Of a stretch of 11,582 bases of DNA, positions 1-6,398 are shown in pieces. Under the pieces are notes generated by a model, which was not told the DNA's origin, searched no databases, and saw nothing but the letters and a program-made list of their open reading frames with translations. The position numbers were made by a program, and so were the translations under genes. The stretch lies in assembly GCA_005779435.1 (NCBI GenBank), contig SXJH01000218.1, positions 1 to 11,582 on the forward strand. Reading direction: 5' to 3'. This stretch comes from Nitrosomonas sp. Lineage in GTDB: Bacteria > Pseudomonadota > Gammaproteobacteria > Burkholderiales > Nitrosomonadaceae. Within the stretch, counting starts at the first letter, position 1; each line of letters begins with the position of its first letter.

Positions 1-237
1 CGCGTGCGCGAATCGCCGAACGCGCCGCGTACGCTGGATTTGGATATTTTGCTGTACAACGACTTGCAATGGCGGGATGAAAAACTGACCGTTCCGCATC
101 CCCGCATGACCGAACGCGCTTTTGTGTTGCAACCCCTGATGGAAATCGCGCCGGATTGTATAATCCCAAACCGGGGTACTGTCGCACACTTACTGTCGTT
201 TTGCCTTGATCAAAAACTGGAACGAGTCGCTCCATGA
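1..237 (+). CDS. folK: HPPK (6-hydroxymethyl-7,8-dihydropterin pyrophosphokinase), 3' end only
   Basis: This is the C-terminal ~78 residues of HPPK; the 5' part lies before the window, so the apparent GTG at position 4 is internal. HPPK transfers pyrophosphate from ATP to 6-hydroxymethyl-dihydropterin in cytosolic folate synthesis. The family signature is visible near the left edge: R, then PRTLDLDILLY, which contains the paired Asp residues that bind Mg-ATP in this family. It is followed by LTVPHPRM..RAFVLQPLMEIAP, the usual HPPK C-terminal block. Its stop codon TGA (235-237) overlaps the panB start as ATGA, a 4-nt overlap typical of translational coupling, so folK-panB-panC is probably one transcript. 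The identification is firm; only completeness is limited. Confidence 0.93.
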   Translation, partial: RVRESPNAPRTLDLDILLYNDLQWRDEKLTVPHPRMTERAFVLQPLMEIAPDCIIPNRGTVAHLLSFCLDQKLERVAP

Positions 238-1025
238 AAATCACGCTGCCCGCACTGCAAAAAATGGCTCAAGACCAGGAAAAATTTACCGTGCTGACCT
301 GCTACGATGCAACGTTTGCGACGATACTGGAAAATGCGGGGATTGACGTCTTACTGATCGGAGATTCACTCGGCAACGTTCTGCATGGCGCGGAAACAAC
401 CTTGTCGGTTACGCTGGAAGACATGATTTACCATACGCGCTGTGTTGCACGCGTTACCGGTACCGCGCTGATAATGACCGATATGCCTTTCGGCAGTTAT
501 CAAGTCTCACCCGAACAAGCCTTTGCCAATGCCGCAAAAATTATGTCGGCCGGTGCGCATATCGTCAAAATCGAGGGCGGCCAAGTCATGGCCGAAACAA
601 TACGGTTTCTCACGCAACGAGGCATCCCGGTATGTGCGCATATCGGCTTGACGCCGCAATCGATTCATCGCCTGGGCGGTTATAAACTGCAAGGAAACAC
701 GGAGGAATCGGCTAAACAATTGCTACACGACGCCCAGCTTCTGGAAAAAGCCGGCGCCAGCCTGATAGTACTGGAAGTCGTACCGGCAAAACTGGCGCAA
801 GCGATTACACAAGCGTTGTCGATTCCGACGATCGGCATCGGTGCGGGGGCATATTGTTCCGCACAAGTGTTGGTCTTGCACGACGCGCTGGGATTGTTTC
901 GCGGTAAAAAACCGCGCTTCGTCAAAGATTTTATGGCCGGTTCTCAAAGCATCCAACATGCGATTGAAAATTATGTCGCTGCGGTCAAATCGGGTCAATT
1001 TCCCGGCAAAGAGCACGAGTTCTGA
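234..1025 (+). CDS. panB: 3-methyl-2-oxobutanoate hydroxymethyltransferase
   Basis: PanB makes ketopantoate from alpha-ketoisovalerate and 5,10-methylene-tetrahydrofolate, the first committed step of pantothenate synthesis, in the cytosol. At 263 aa it has the usual length. Family residues are in place: LTCYDA near residue 21, GDSLG with metal-ligand Asp44, TDMPFG with Asp83, KIEGG with Glu114, AHIGLTPQ with His136, LEVVP with the candidate catalytic Glu181, and GIGAG at 201-205. After GIGAG the usual CDGQ is CSAQ here, a mild variation. The ATG overlaps the folK stop (ATGA), which fixes the start. panC follows 11 nt after the stop. The coupling to folK is sensible because PanB uses a folate cofactor, although that link is inference. 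Confidence 0.97.
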   Translation: MKITLPALQKMAQDQEKFTVLTCYDATFATILENAGIDVLLIGDSLGNVLHGAETTLSVTLEDMIYHTRCVARVTGTALIMTDMPFGSYQVSPEQAFANAAKIMSAGAHIVKIEGGQVMAETIRFLTQRGIPVCAHIGLTPQSIHRLGGYKLQGNTEESAKQLLHDAQLLEKAGASLIVLEVVPAKLAQAITQALSIPTIGIGAGAYCSAQVLVLHDALGLFRGKKPRFVKDFMAGSQSIQHAIENYVAAVKSGQFPGKEHEF

Positions 1026-1028
1026 TAG

Positions 1029-1033
1029 AAGGA
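1029..1033 (+). promoter_or_regulatory. panC ribosome binding site
   Basis: AAGGA lies just after the panB stop and 3 nt before a GTG codon. The spacing is short, but this is the only purine-rich site near the expected PanC N-terminus, so it supports the GTG start at 1037. Confidence 0.6.
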
Positions 1034-1036
1034 TTA

Positions 1037-1861
1037 GTGAATATATTCAACAATATAAATGAATTACGCAACAACTTGCGAGGAAAAACGCCGATTGCCT
1101 TCGTGCCGACCATGGGCAATTTACACACCGGACACCTCGCGCTGGTTGAACGGGCAAAACAATCGAGCGATTGCGTTGTCGTCAGCATTTTCATTAATCG
1201 GTTGCAGTTTCTACCGCACGAAGATTTCGACCGTTACCCGCGAACACTTGAAGATGATTGCAGATCGCTATCGGCATTGAATGTCAATAGTGTTTTTGCG
1301 CCGGATGAAAAAATTCTTTTCCCAACACCGCAAGAATTCTTGTTAGCATTACCCTCTATAGCCGATACTCTGGAGGGAAAATTCCGACCGGGGTTTTTTC
1401 GCGGCGTTGCAACAATCGTATTGAAATTACTCAATATTGTTCAACCGCAAGTGGCTGTATTTGGCAAGAAAGATTATCAGCAACTGCATATTATTCGAGA
1501 AATGGTACGTCAGTTAAATATCCCTGTTGAAATCGTCGCTTGTGAAACAGTCCGTGCGCCGGACGGACTGGCATTAAGCTCCAGAAACCAATATTTGGAC
1601 CGAGAGCAACGCAAAGAAGCTTGCCAGCTTTTTCAAACCCTCTCTCAACTCAAAAACGAAATCGCCTCGGGCCGCAAGGATTTTCCGGCGTTACAGCAAC
1701 AAGCAACGCGACTGCTCAGCCAACGAGGATGGTCAGTCGATTATCTCAGCATTCATAAGCGAAGTTCGCTGATGCCCGCCCAAGCGCATGACGAGGATTT
1801 AGTGATCTTAGGCGCGGCTTGGCTAGGAAAAACCCGGCTGATCGATAACTTGGAAATCTGA
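1037..1861 (+). CDS. panC: pantoate--beta-alanine ligase (pantothenate synthetase)
   Basis: PanC condenses pantoate and beta-alanine with ATP, through a pantoyl-adenylate, to give pantothenate. It is 274 aa, normal for the family, with a GTG start. The N-terminal nucleotidyltransferase fold shows VPTMGNLHTGH (HxGH at 30-33). N54 and Q57 of the pantoate-binding loop, FGKKDYQQ at 142-149 and the KMSKS-like ALSSRN ending at 184 are also present. Three positions in well-conserved loops differ from the family norm: the usual NPxQFG reads N-R-L-Q-F-L (R55, L59), and the usual RPGHFRGV reads RPGFFRGV (F120). The reading frame is clean and the rest is well conserved, so I regard it as a functional but variant enzyme. 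It is co-transcribed with panB; a dnaA promoter begins within its last codons. Confidence 0.95.
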   Translation: MNIFNNINELRNNLRGKTPIAFVPTMGNLHTGHLALVERAKQSSDCVVVSIFINRLQFLPHEDFDRYPRTLEDDCRSLSALNVNSVFAPDEKILFPTPQEFLLALPSIADTLEGKFRPGFFRGVATIVLKLLNIVQPQVAVFGKKDYQQLHIIREMVRQLNIPVEIVACETVRAPDGLALSSRNQYLDREQRKEACQLFQTLSQLKNEIASGRKDFPALQQQATRLLSQRGWSVDYLSIHKRSSLMPAQAHDEDLVILGAAWLGKTRLIDNLEI

Positions 1862-1885
1862 CAAAACCTTTAATTGCGGTATAAC
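1858..1885 (+). promoter_or_regulatory. candidate sigma70 promoter of dnaA
   Basis: The sequence shows CTGACA (1858-1863, 5 of 6 to TTGACA), a 16-nt spacer and TATAAC (1880-1885, 5 of 6 to TATAAT). The -35 overlaps the panC stop codon. A transcript would start near 1892 and give dnaA a leader of about 24 nt. The -10 sits inside a small inverted repeat, CGGT-ATA-ACCG (1877-1887), which could be an operator. No DnaA box is visible here, so classical DnaA autoregulation at this promoter is not supported. Confidence 0.5.
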
Positions 1886-1915
1886 CGAATTTCAAACCAG
1901 ATAGATAAATAAACG

Positions 1916-3301
1916 ATGGAAACAATTAATACCTTCTGGTTATCTTGTCTGGATCACTTTAGAAAAGAACTCAACGTTCAACAATTTAATACTTGGATTA
2001 GACCGTTACAAATCGATTCGGTAATCGGCAATAACGATGAAGTGGTGCTTATCGCGCCTAACCGCTTCGTTTCTCAGTGGGTGAAAGACAACTTCATTAC
2101 CCATATCGAACAGATGGCGTACAGCTATTATTCACGCAAAATCCAATTTCATTTAAGACTGGCCGATCAAACCGGTAACAAAAACCTTTCCATCGAAACA
2201 CCGCCAACCGCAGCAACTGAAGAAAACAAACCGGAACCCTCCCCGGCAGTCAAAACAACGCCGCCGCCAGCAAAAAACAATCAAAGCCAATTAAATCCGA
2301 ATTTCACTTTCGATAATTTTGTGACCGGAAAAGCCAATCAATTGGCCCGCGCCGGCGCCATCCAAGTTGCGGAGTCTCCCGGGATCGCCTATAACCCGTT
2401 ATTCATTTACGGCGGTGTCGGGTTAGGGAAAACGCACCTCATCCACGCAATCGGCAACTACGTTCAGGAACATAACAAATCGGCAAAAATCCGCTACGTG
2501 CATGCGGAAAAATATGTTTCCGACGTTGTCAGTGCATATCAGCATAAGGCCTTTGACAAGTTCAAACTATACTATCATTCGCTGGATCTGCTGCTGGTCG
2601 ACGATGTGCAGTTCTTCGGCGGCAAGAACCGCACCCAGGAAGAATTCTTTTACGCATTCAACGCACTGATAGAGTCCCATAAGCAAGTCATTATCACTTG
2701 CGATACTTATCCGAAAGAAATCACCGGATTGGAAGAGCGCCTGGTATCGCGCTTCGGCTGGGGATTGACGGTTGCCGTAGAACCGCCCGAGCTGGAAATG
2801 CGTGTCGCGATATTGCTTAAGAAAGCCGAACAGGAAAAAACGCATCTGGACGAGAATGTCGCATTCTTCATCGCCAAACACATCCGTTCCAACGTACGCG
2901 AATTGGAAGGCGCGCTAAAGCGCGTGCTGGCGTTTTCCCGTTTTGTCAGACAGGAAATTACGCTGGATATCGCTAAAGAAGCATTGAAAGATTTGCTGGC
3001 CGTACAAAGCCGTCAGATCTCAATAGAGAATATTCAGAAAACCGTGGCGGATTACTATAAAATCAAAGTTTCCGACATGTATTCGAAAAAGCGTTCGCGG
3101 ATCATTGCAAGACCACGGCAAATGGCAATGGCAATTGCTAAGGAACTCACGTCGTTAAGCCTTCCCGACATCGGCGAAGCTTTCGGCGGCAGAGATCATA
3201 CGACAGTGCTTCACGGTTACCGCAAGATTAACGAATTACGTATTTCCGATCCGGCCGTGAGTCGCGATTTCAATGCATTGATTATGATTTTGAGAGGTTA
3301 A
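1916..3301 (+). CDS. dnaA: chromosomal replication initiator protein DnaA
   Basis: DnaA binds DnaA boxes, opens oriC and recruits the helicase. It is 461 aa, normal length. The domains run in order: domain I (about 1-80, starting METINTFW and containing FNTWIRPL); a Pro/Gln/Asn-rich low-complexity linker (about 95-130); the AAA+ core from NPNFTFDNFVTG; and the C-terminal DNA-binding helix-turn-helix. Walker A GGVGLGKTH is at 166-174 and Walker B LLLVDD at 225-230. Sensor 1 (IITCDTYP) and the SRFGWGL arginine-finger region follow. The box-recognition signature GRDHTTVLH is at about 425-433, with GY replacing the more common AC after it. No clear Shine-Dalgarno precedes the ATG (leader AGATAGATAAATAAACG), but the N-terminus matches the family. 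dnaN lies 334 nt downstream, across a probable origin. Confidence 0.98.
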   Translation: METINTFWLSCLDHFRKELNVQQFNTWIRPLQIDSVIGNNDEVVLIAPNRFVSQWVKDNFITHIEQMAYSYYSRKIQFHLRLADQTGNKNLSIETPPTAATEENKPEPSPAVKTTPPPAKNNQSQLNPNFTFDNFVTGKANQLARAGAIQVAESPGIAYNPLFIYGGVGLGKTHLIHAIGNYVQEHNKSAKIRYVHAEKYVSDVVSAYQHKAFDKFKLYYHSLDLLLVDDVQFFGGKNRTQEEFFYAFNALIESHKQVIITCDTYPKEITGLEERLVSRFGWGLTVAVEPPELEMRVAILLKKAEQEKTHLDENVAFFIAKHIRSNVRELEGALKRVLAFSRFVRQEITLDIAKEALKDLLAVQSRQISIENIQKTVADYYKIKVSDMYSKKRSRIIARPRQMAMAIAKELTSLSLPDIGEAFGGRDHTTVLHGYRKINELRISDPAVSRDFNALIMILRG

Positions 3302-3308
3302 GGAGACG

Positions 3309-3458
3309 TTGATTCATTCGACGAACGAGATGAAGCACGAGGCGCACGAAACGCAGCAACCGAGACATATCAACGAGATAGACGAGGGAGCGAGTGCCGC
3401 GCAACGAAGTGATTCGCTCGTGCAGTCAATAAATCAGCGTTTCCTTAATAACAACTGA
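3309..3458 (+). CDS. possible small ORF between dnaA and dnaN (49 aa from TTG, 42 aa from ATG 3330)
   Basis: I do not recognise this product. An open frame runs from TTG 3309, or ATG 3330, to TGA 3456-3458. AAGGAG (3300-3305) overlaps the dnaA stop codon and sits 3 nt before the TTG, a strong ribosome-binding sequence but at short spacing. The peptide is hydrophilic and rich in Glu, His, Asn and Gln (for example EMKHEAHETQQ), with no membrane segment or known motif. The stretch is 55% GC over 3311-3420 and contrasts sharply with the AT-rich DNA after it. The stop falls 6 nt before the first DnaA box. It could equally be non-coding DNA that happens to be open; short frames like this are common by chance. 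Low confidence. Confidence 0.22.
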   Translation: MIHSTNEMKHEAHETQQPRHINEIDEGASAAQRSDSLVQSINQRFLNNN

Positions 3459-3464
3459 ATAATT

Positions 3465-3473
3465 TGTGTATAA
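3465..3473 (-). promoter_or_regulatory. DnaA box, perfect consensus
   Basis: TGTGTATAA on the plus strand reads TTATACACA on the minus strand, an exact match to TTATNCACA. It is the first box after dnaA and faces the 3500 box. Confidence 0.65.
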
Positions 3474-3499
3474 CTGATCAATCGAAAATGAATCGATTT

Positions 3500-3508
3500 T
3501 TATCCACA
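3500..3508 (+). promoter_or_regulatory. DnaA box, perfect consensus
   Basis: TTATCCACA is the canonical strong (R1-type) DnaA box. A degenerate copy, CTATCCGCA, starts exactly 11 bp later at 3511, about one helical turn away on the same face. Confidence 0.75.
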
Positions 3509-3510
3509 AA

Positions 3511-3519
3511 CTATCCGCA
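3511..3519 (+). promoter_or_regulatory. weak DnaA box
   Basis: CTATCCGCA has two mismatches to TTATCCACA (first and seventh positions). It is believable only because it is in 11-bp phase with the perfect box at 3500, as in arrays where a strong box helps load weaker ones. Confidence 0.35.
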
Positions 3520-3587
3520 TATTCATACCGCAATCATACAAACTAAGAAATGAATGTAATAAAATGATTCAATTGTAAAAATAACTG

Positions 3588-3596
3588 TTATCCAAA
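3588..3596 (+). promoter_or_regulatory. weak DnaA box in the AT-rich tract
   Basis: TTATCCAAA has one mismatch to TTATCCACA, at the eighth position, and lies inside the AT-rich tract just upstream of dnaN. It may be an origin site near the unwinding element or a site for control of dnaN. Confidence 0.4.
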
Positions 3597-3635
3597 AAAA
3601 CACCCATCTTTATTTATCGTTATTACTTTCTTTAA

Positions 3636-4751
3636 ATGCTTTTAATAAAAACCAATAAAGATACACTGCTGAAACCGTTACAAACTGTTGCCGGAATTAT
3701 CGAGCGTCGTCAAGCGTATCCCATTTTATCGAATGTATTGATCCGGCAAGATCAGGAAAAGACCACTTTTTTGGCTTCCGATTCGGATATTCAGATTAAA
3801 ACGGAAATCACGCCGAGTCTTGCTCCCGATCAACGTTTTTCGATGACGGTCGCCGCAAAAAAAATGCTGGATATTTTGCGCTCGTTATCTAGCGACGGAG
3901 AAGTCTGGTTAGTAAGGCAAGACGATCATTTACAAGTGAAATTCGGCAAGAGTATGTTCAGTCTGCAGATTCTACCGGCTGAGGATTTTCCGGAAATCGT
4001 CGAAGCATCCGAGCCGGAAGCTGTTGTCACACTGAGTCAAAAAACGCTTAAAAGCTTATTGCATCACGTTCAGTTTTGCGTCGCACAGCAAAACATACGC
4101 TACTACATGAATGGGTTGCTGCTGTCGACTCATGAAACGCAACTGACGGGAGTCAGTACCGACGGTCACCGTCTTGCACTGCTTACGACGCAACTGAATG
4201 AAAAGCAACCCAAACAGGAAGTGATTGTTCCGCGCAAAACAGCGGTGGAACTATCCAAATTGCTTGCGGACAGCGACGATCCGGTAAAAATCGAGTATTT
4301 TCAGAAAAAAATCAGGTTTTCGTTTTCCGGTATTGTTTTGATTTCTAAAATCATCGAAGGTAAGTTTCCGGATTATAATCGTGTTATTCCGCTCAATAAC
4401 GACAAGGCATTCGAAATCGACCGGGCAACGCTGTTGCAATCGTTGCAGCGTGTATCCATTCTCTCCAATGTCAGTGAAAACTACCGGGGCGTAAGGCTTA
4501 TCGTCAGCACCGGCAATCTGTGTATTATTTGTAAAAACAGTGAACAAGAGGAGGCGCAGGAAGAGCTGGAAATCGGCTACCAAGGCGATAAGCTTGATGT
4601 GAGCATGAACATCACCTATCTGATGGACTTGCTCAACAACGTCGGTAGCGAGAAAGTACGGCTTGCGTTTGAAAACGAAAACAACAGCATCCTGGTTACA
4701 ATTCCGGGCAATGATGAATTTAAATACATCGTGATGCCGATGCGTATTTAG
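3636..4751 (+). CDS. dnaN: DNA polymerase III beta sliding clamp
   Basis: DnaN forms the dimeric ring that tethers DNA polymerase III and other partners to DNA. It is 371 aa, close to the usual ~366. The three clamp folds span roughly 1-125, 126-250 and 251-371. Diagnostic stretches are the start MLLIKT..DTLLKPLQ with PILSNVLI, then RYYMNGLLL and TDGHRLAL, then GKFPDYNRVIP, and the terminus YIVMPMRI, which lines the partner-binding pocket. The N-terminal repeat reads ERRQAYPILSN where ERRHTLPILSN is commoner, a mild change. No Shine-Dalgarno is visible: the ATG follows a U/A-rich leader (ACTTTCTTTAA). It probably needs its own promoter within the origin region or readthrough from dnaA; I saw no convincing -10/-35 pair. 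Confidence 0.98.
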   Translation: MLLIKTNKDTLLKPLQTVAGIIERRQAYPILSNVLIRQDQEKTTFLASDSDIQIKTEITPSLAPDQRFSMTVAAKKMLDILRSLSSDGEVWLVRQDDHLQVKFGKSMFSLQILPAEDFPEIVEASEPEAVVTLSQKTLKSLLHHVQFCVAQQNIRYYMNGLLLSTHETQLTGVSTDGHRLALLTTQLNEKQPKQEVIVPRKTAVELSKLLADSDDPVKIEYFQKKIRFSFSGIVLISKIIEGKFPDYNRVIPLNNDKAFEIDRATLLQSLQRVSILSNVSENYRGVRLIVSTGNLCIICKNSEQEEAQEELEIGYQGDKLDVSMNITYLMDLLNNVGSEKVRLAFENENNSILVTIPGNDEFKYIVMPMRI

Positions 4752-4811
4752 TCATGGTTACTTCCAAGATTTTCCACCGCAACTGCAAAATTTTAAATCG
4801 ACCCCCTACCA

Positions 4812-6392
4812 ATGAATGATTCCAACGATAATCCAACGAATGAAAGTCAGAGCGACTACGGTTCCGATAGTATCAAAATACTAAAAGGATTGGATGCCGT
4901 ACGTAAACGGCCCGGCATGTACATTGGCGATACCAGCGACGGTACCGGCTTACATCATATGGTATTCGAGGTTGTCGATAATGCCATCGACGAAGCATTG
5001 GCCGGTCATTGCGATGAAATCACGGTTACCATTCACCCGGATAACTCCGTCAGTGTGCTTGACAACGGGCGCGGTATTCCGACCGGTATCAAACAAGACG
5101 ACGATCTAAAACGTTCTGCGGCTGAAATCGTGATGACCGAACTGCACGCAGGCGGAAAGTTTGACGATAATTCATATAAGGTATCCGGCGGTTTGCACGG
5201 TGTTGGCGTATCGGTGGTTAACGCATTGTCGGAGTGGCTGAAGCTGACCATCCGCCGCGACGGTAAAATTCACCAAATGGAATTTCGCATGGGCGTTCCG
5301 GTCAGGCCGTTGGAAGCGACCGGGGAAAGCGAGCGGCATGGAACCGAAGTGCATTTTTTGGCGAGCAAGGAAATTTTCGGTAACATCGAATACCACTACG
5401 ATATTTTCGCCAAGCGTCTGCGGGAATTATCTTTCCTAAACAATGGCGTAAAAATACACTTGATCGATCAACGCAGCGGAAAAGATGAAAAATTCGCGTT
5501 CACCGGCGGTATTAAGAATTTTGTCGAGTATATCAATCGCAGTAAAACAGTGCTGCACCCCGGTATTTTCTACGCAGCGGGTGTGAAGGACAACATTGCC
5601 GTTGAGGTCTCGATGCAATGGAACGACAGCTATACCGAACAAGTATTGTGTTTCACCAATAATATTCCGCAAAAAGACGGCGGTACGCACTTAACCGGAT
5701 TGCGCGCAGCGATGACGCGCACGCTTAACGGTTATATCGAGAAAAACGAATTGGCTAAAAAAGCCAAAATAGAAACATCGGGAGACGATATGCGCGAGGG
5801 GTTGTCGTGTGTATTGTCGGTCAAGCTGTTCGAGCCTAAGTTTTCATCGCAAACCAAGGAAAAACTGGTATCGTCGGAAGTACGGCCAGCGGTTGAGGAA
5901 ATCGTATCGCAAAAATTCTCCGAATTCTTGCTGGAAAATCCGGCCGATGCAAAAATCATTTGCAACAAAATCATCGATGCCGCCCGAGCGCGGGAAGCGG
6001 CGCGCAAAGCGCGCGAACTGACGCGCAGGAAAGGCGTGCTCGACAGCATGGGGTTACCGGGAAAACTGGCCGATTGCCAGGAAAAAAACCCGGCGCTGTG
6101 CGAACTTTATCTGGTCGAGGGCGATTCCGCAGGCGGTTCCGCTAAACAAGGGCGTGACCGTAAGTTTCAAGCGATCATGCCACTGAAAGGCAAAATCCTG
6201 AATGTTGAGAAAGCCCGTTTCGACAAACTGATTTCGTCGCAAGAAATCATTTCGTTGATTACCGCACTTGGCACCGGGATCGGCAAAGACGAATATAACC
6301 CCGATAAATTGCGCTATCACCGCATTATTATCATGACGGACGCGGATGTGGACGGATCGCATATACGCACGTTATTGCTGACTTTATTTTAA
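4812..6392 (+). CDS. gyrB: DNA gyrase subunit B, N-terminal part (ATPase, transducer, most of TOPRIM)
   Basis: This 526-aa product would hold the ATP-driven half of gyrase B. Visible GHKL ATPase motifs are EVVDNAIDEA (general base Glu53, Mg-binding Asn57), LDNGRGIP, and GGLHGVGVSVVNALS for the ATP lid. QTKEKL carries the transducer lysine loop. The TOPRIM domain has EGDSAGG (Glu436) and DADVDGSH (Asp510, Asp512, Asp514), so all metal ligands precede the stop. It ends 13 residues after the last Asp, cutting off the final part of TOPRIM and the tail that contacts GyrA and DNA. On its own it should hydrolyse ATP but is not expected to support supercoiling. The start lies 60 nt after dnaN with no recognisable Shine-Dalgarno; the N-terminal extension before SIKILKGLDAVRKRPGMYIGDT is about 11 residues longer than in E. 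coli. Confidence 0.9.
   Translation: MNDSNDNPTNESQSDYGSDSIKILKGLDAVRKRPGMYIGDTSDGTGLHHMVFEVVDNAIDEALAGHCDEITVTIHPDNSVSVLDNGRGIPTGIKQDDDLKRSAAEIVMTELHAGGKFDDNSYKVSGGLHGVGVSVVNALSEWLKLTIRRDGKIHQMEFRMGVPVRPLEATGESERHGTEVHFLASKEIFGNIEYHYDIFAKRLRELSFLNNGVKIHLIDQRSGKDEKFAFTGGIKNFVEYINRSKTVLHPGIFYAAGVKDNIAVEVSMQWNDSYTEQVLCFTNNIPQKDGGTHLTGLRAAMTRTLNGYIEKNELAKKAKIETSGDDMREGLSCVLSVKLFEPKFSSQTKEKLVSSEVRPAVEEIVSQKFSEFLLENPADAKIICNKIIDAARAREAARKARELTRRKGVLDSMGLPGKLADCQEKNPALCELYLVEGDSAGGSAKQGRDRKFQAIMPLKGKILNVEKARFDKLISSQEIISLITALGTGIGKDEYNPDKLRYHRIIIMTDADVDGSHIRTLLLTLF
6390..6392 (+). other. in-frame TAA replacing a conserved Tyr codon of gyrB
   Basis: The local sequence is CTG ACT TTA TTT TAA CGG CAG ATG. 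Restoring C or T at 6392 gives the expected L-T-L-F-Y-R-Q-M. Standard TAA stops end dnaA, zapD, coaE, pilC and pilD in the same window, so TAA is not reassigned to an amino acid here. Confidence 0.9.
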
Positions 6393-6398
6393 CGGCAG

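Larger units (their letters stand above)
3459..3635. other. oriC: probable replication origin (oriC)
   Basis: The second half of the dnaA-dnaN gap has the expected parts of a bacterial origin. There are two perfect matches to the DnaA box TTATNCACA in opposite orientations (3465-3473 minus, 3500-3508 plus). Two weaker sites follow, at 3511-3519 and 3588-3596. Beyond these lies a very AT-rich tract: 20 of 95 bases are G or C (21%) over 3541-3635, suitable as a DNA unwinding element. The position next to dnaA agrees with many bacteria. The box count is modest, and many relatives place the origin upstream of dnaA, but there only 54 nt separate panC and dnaA and no box is seen. The same boxes might instead serve DnaA control of dnaN. 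Confidence 0.6.

Noticed and set aside
3388..3419. Hairpin GAGCGA/TCGCTC as a dnaA terminator
   Set aside because: The stem is short with a 16-nt loop and no T-run follows, so it does not fit a Rho-independent terminator.
4770..4778. DnaA-box-like TTTTCCACC between dnaN and gyrB
   Set aside because: Two mismatches and no cluster around it.
6390..6392. Reassigned stop codon (TAA read as an amino acid genome-wide)
   Set aside because: dnaA, zapD, coaE, pilC and pilD in the same window end with TAA at the positions expected for their families.
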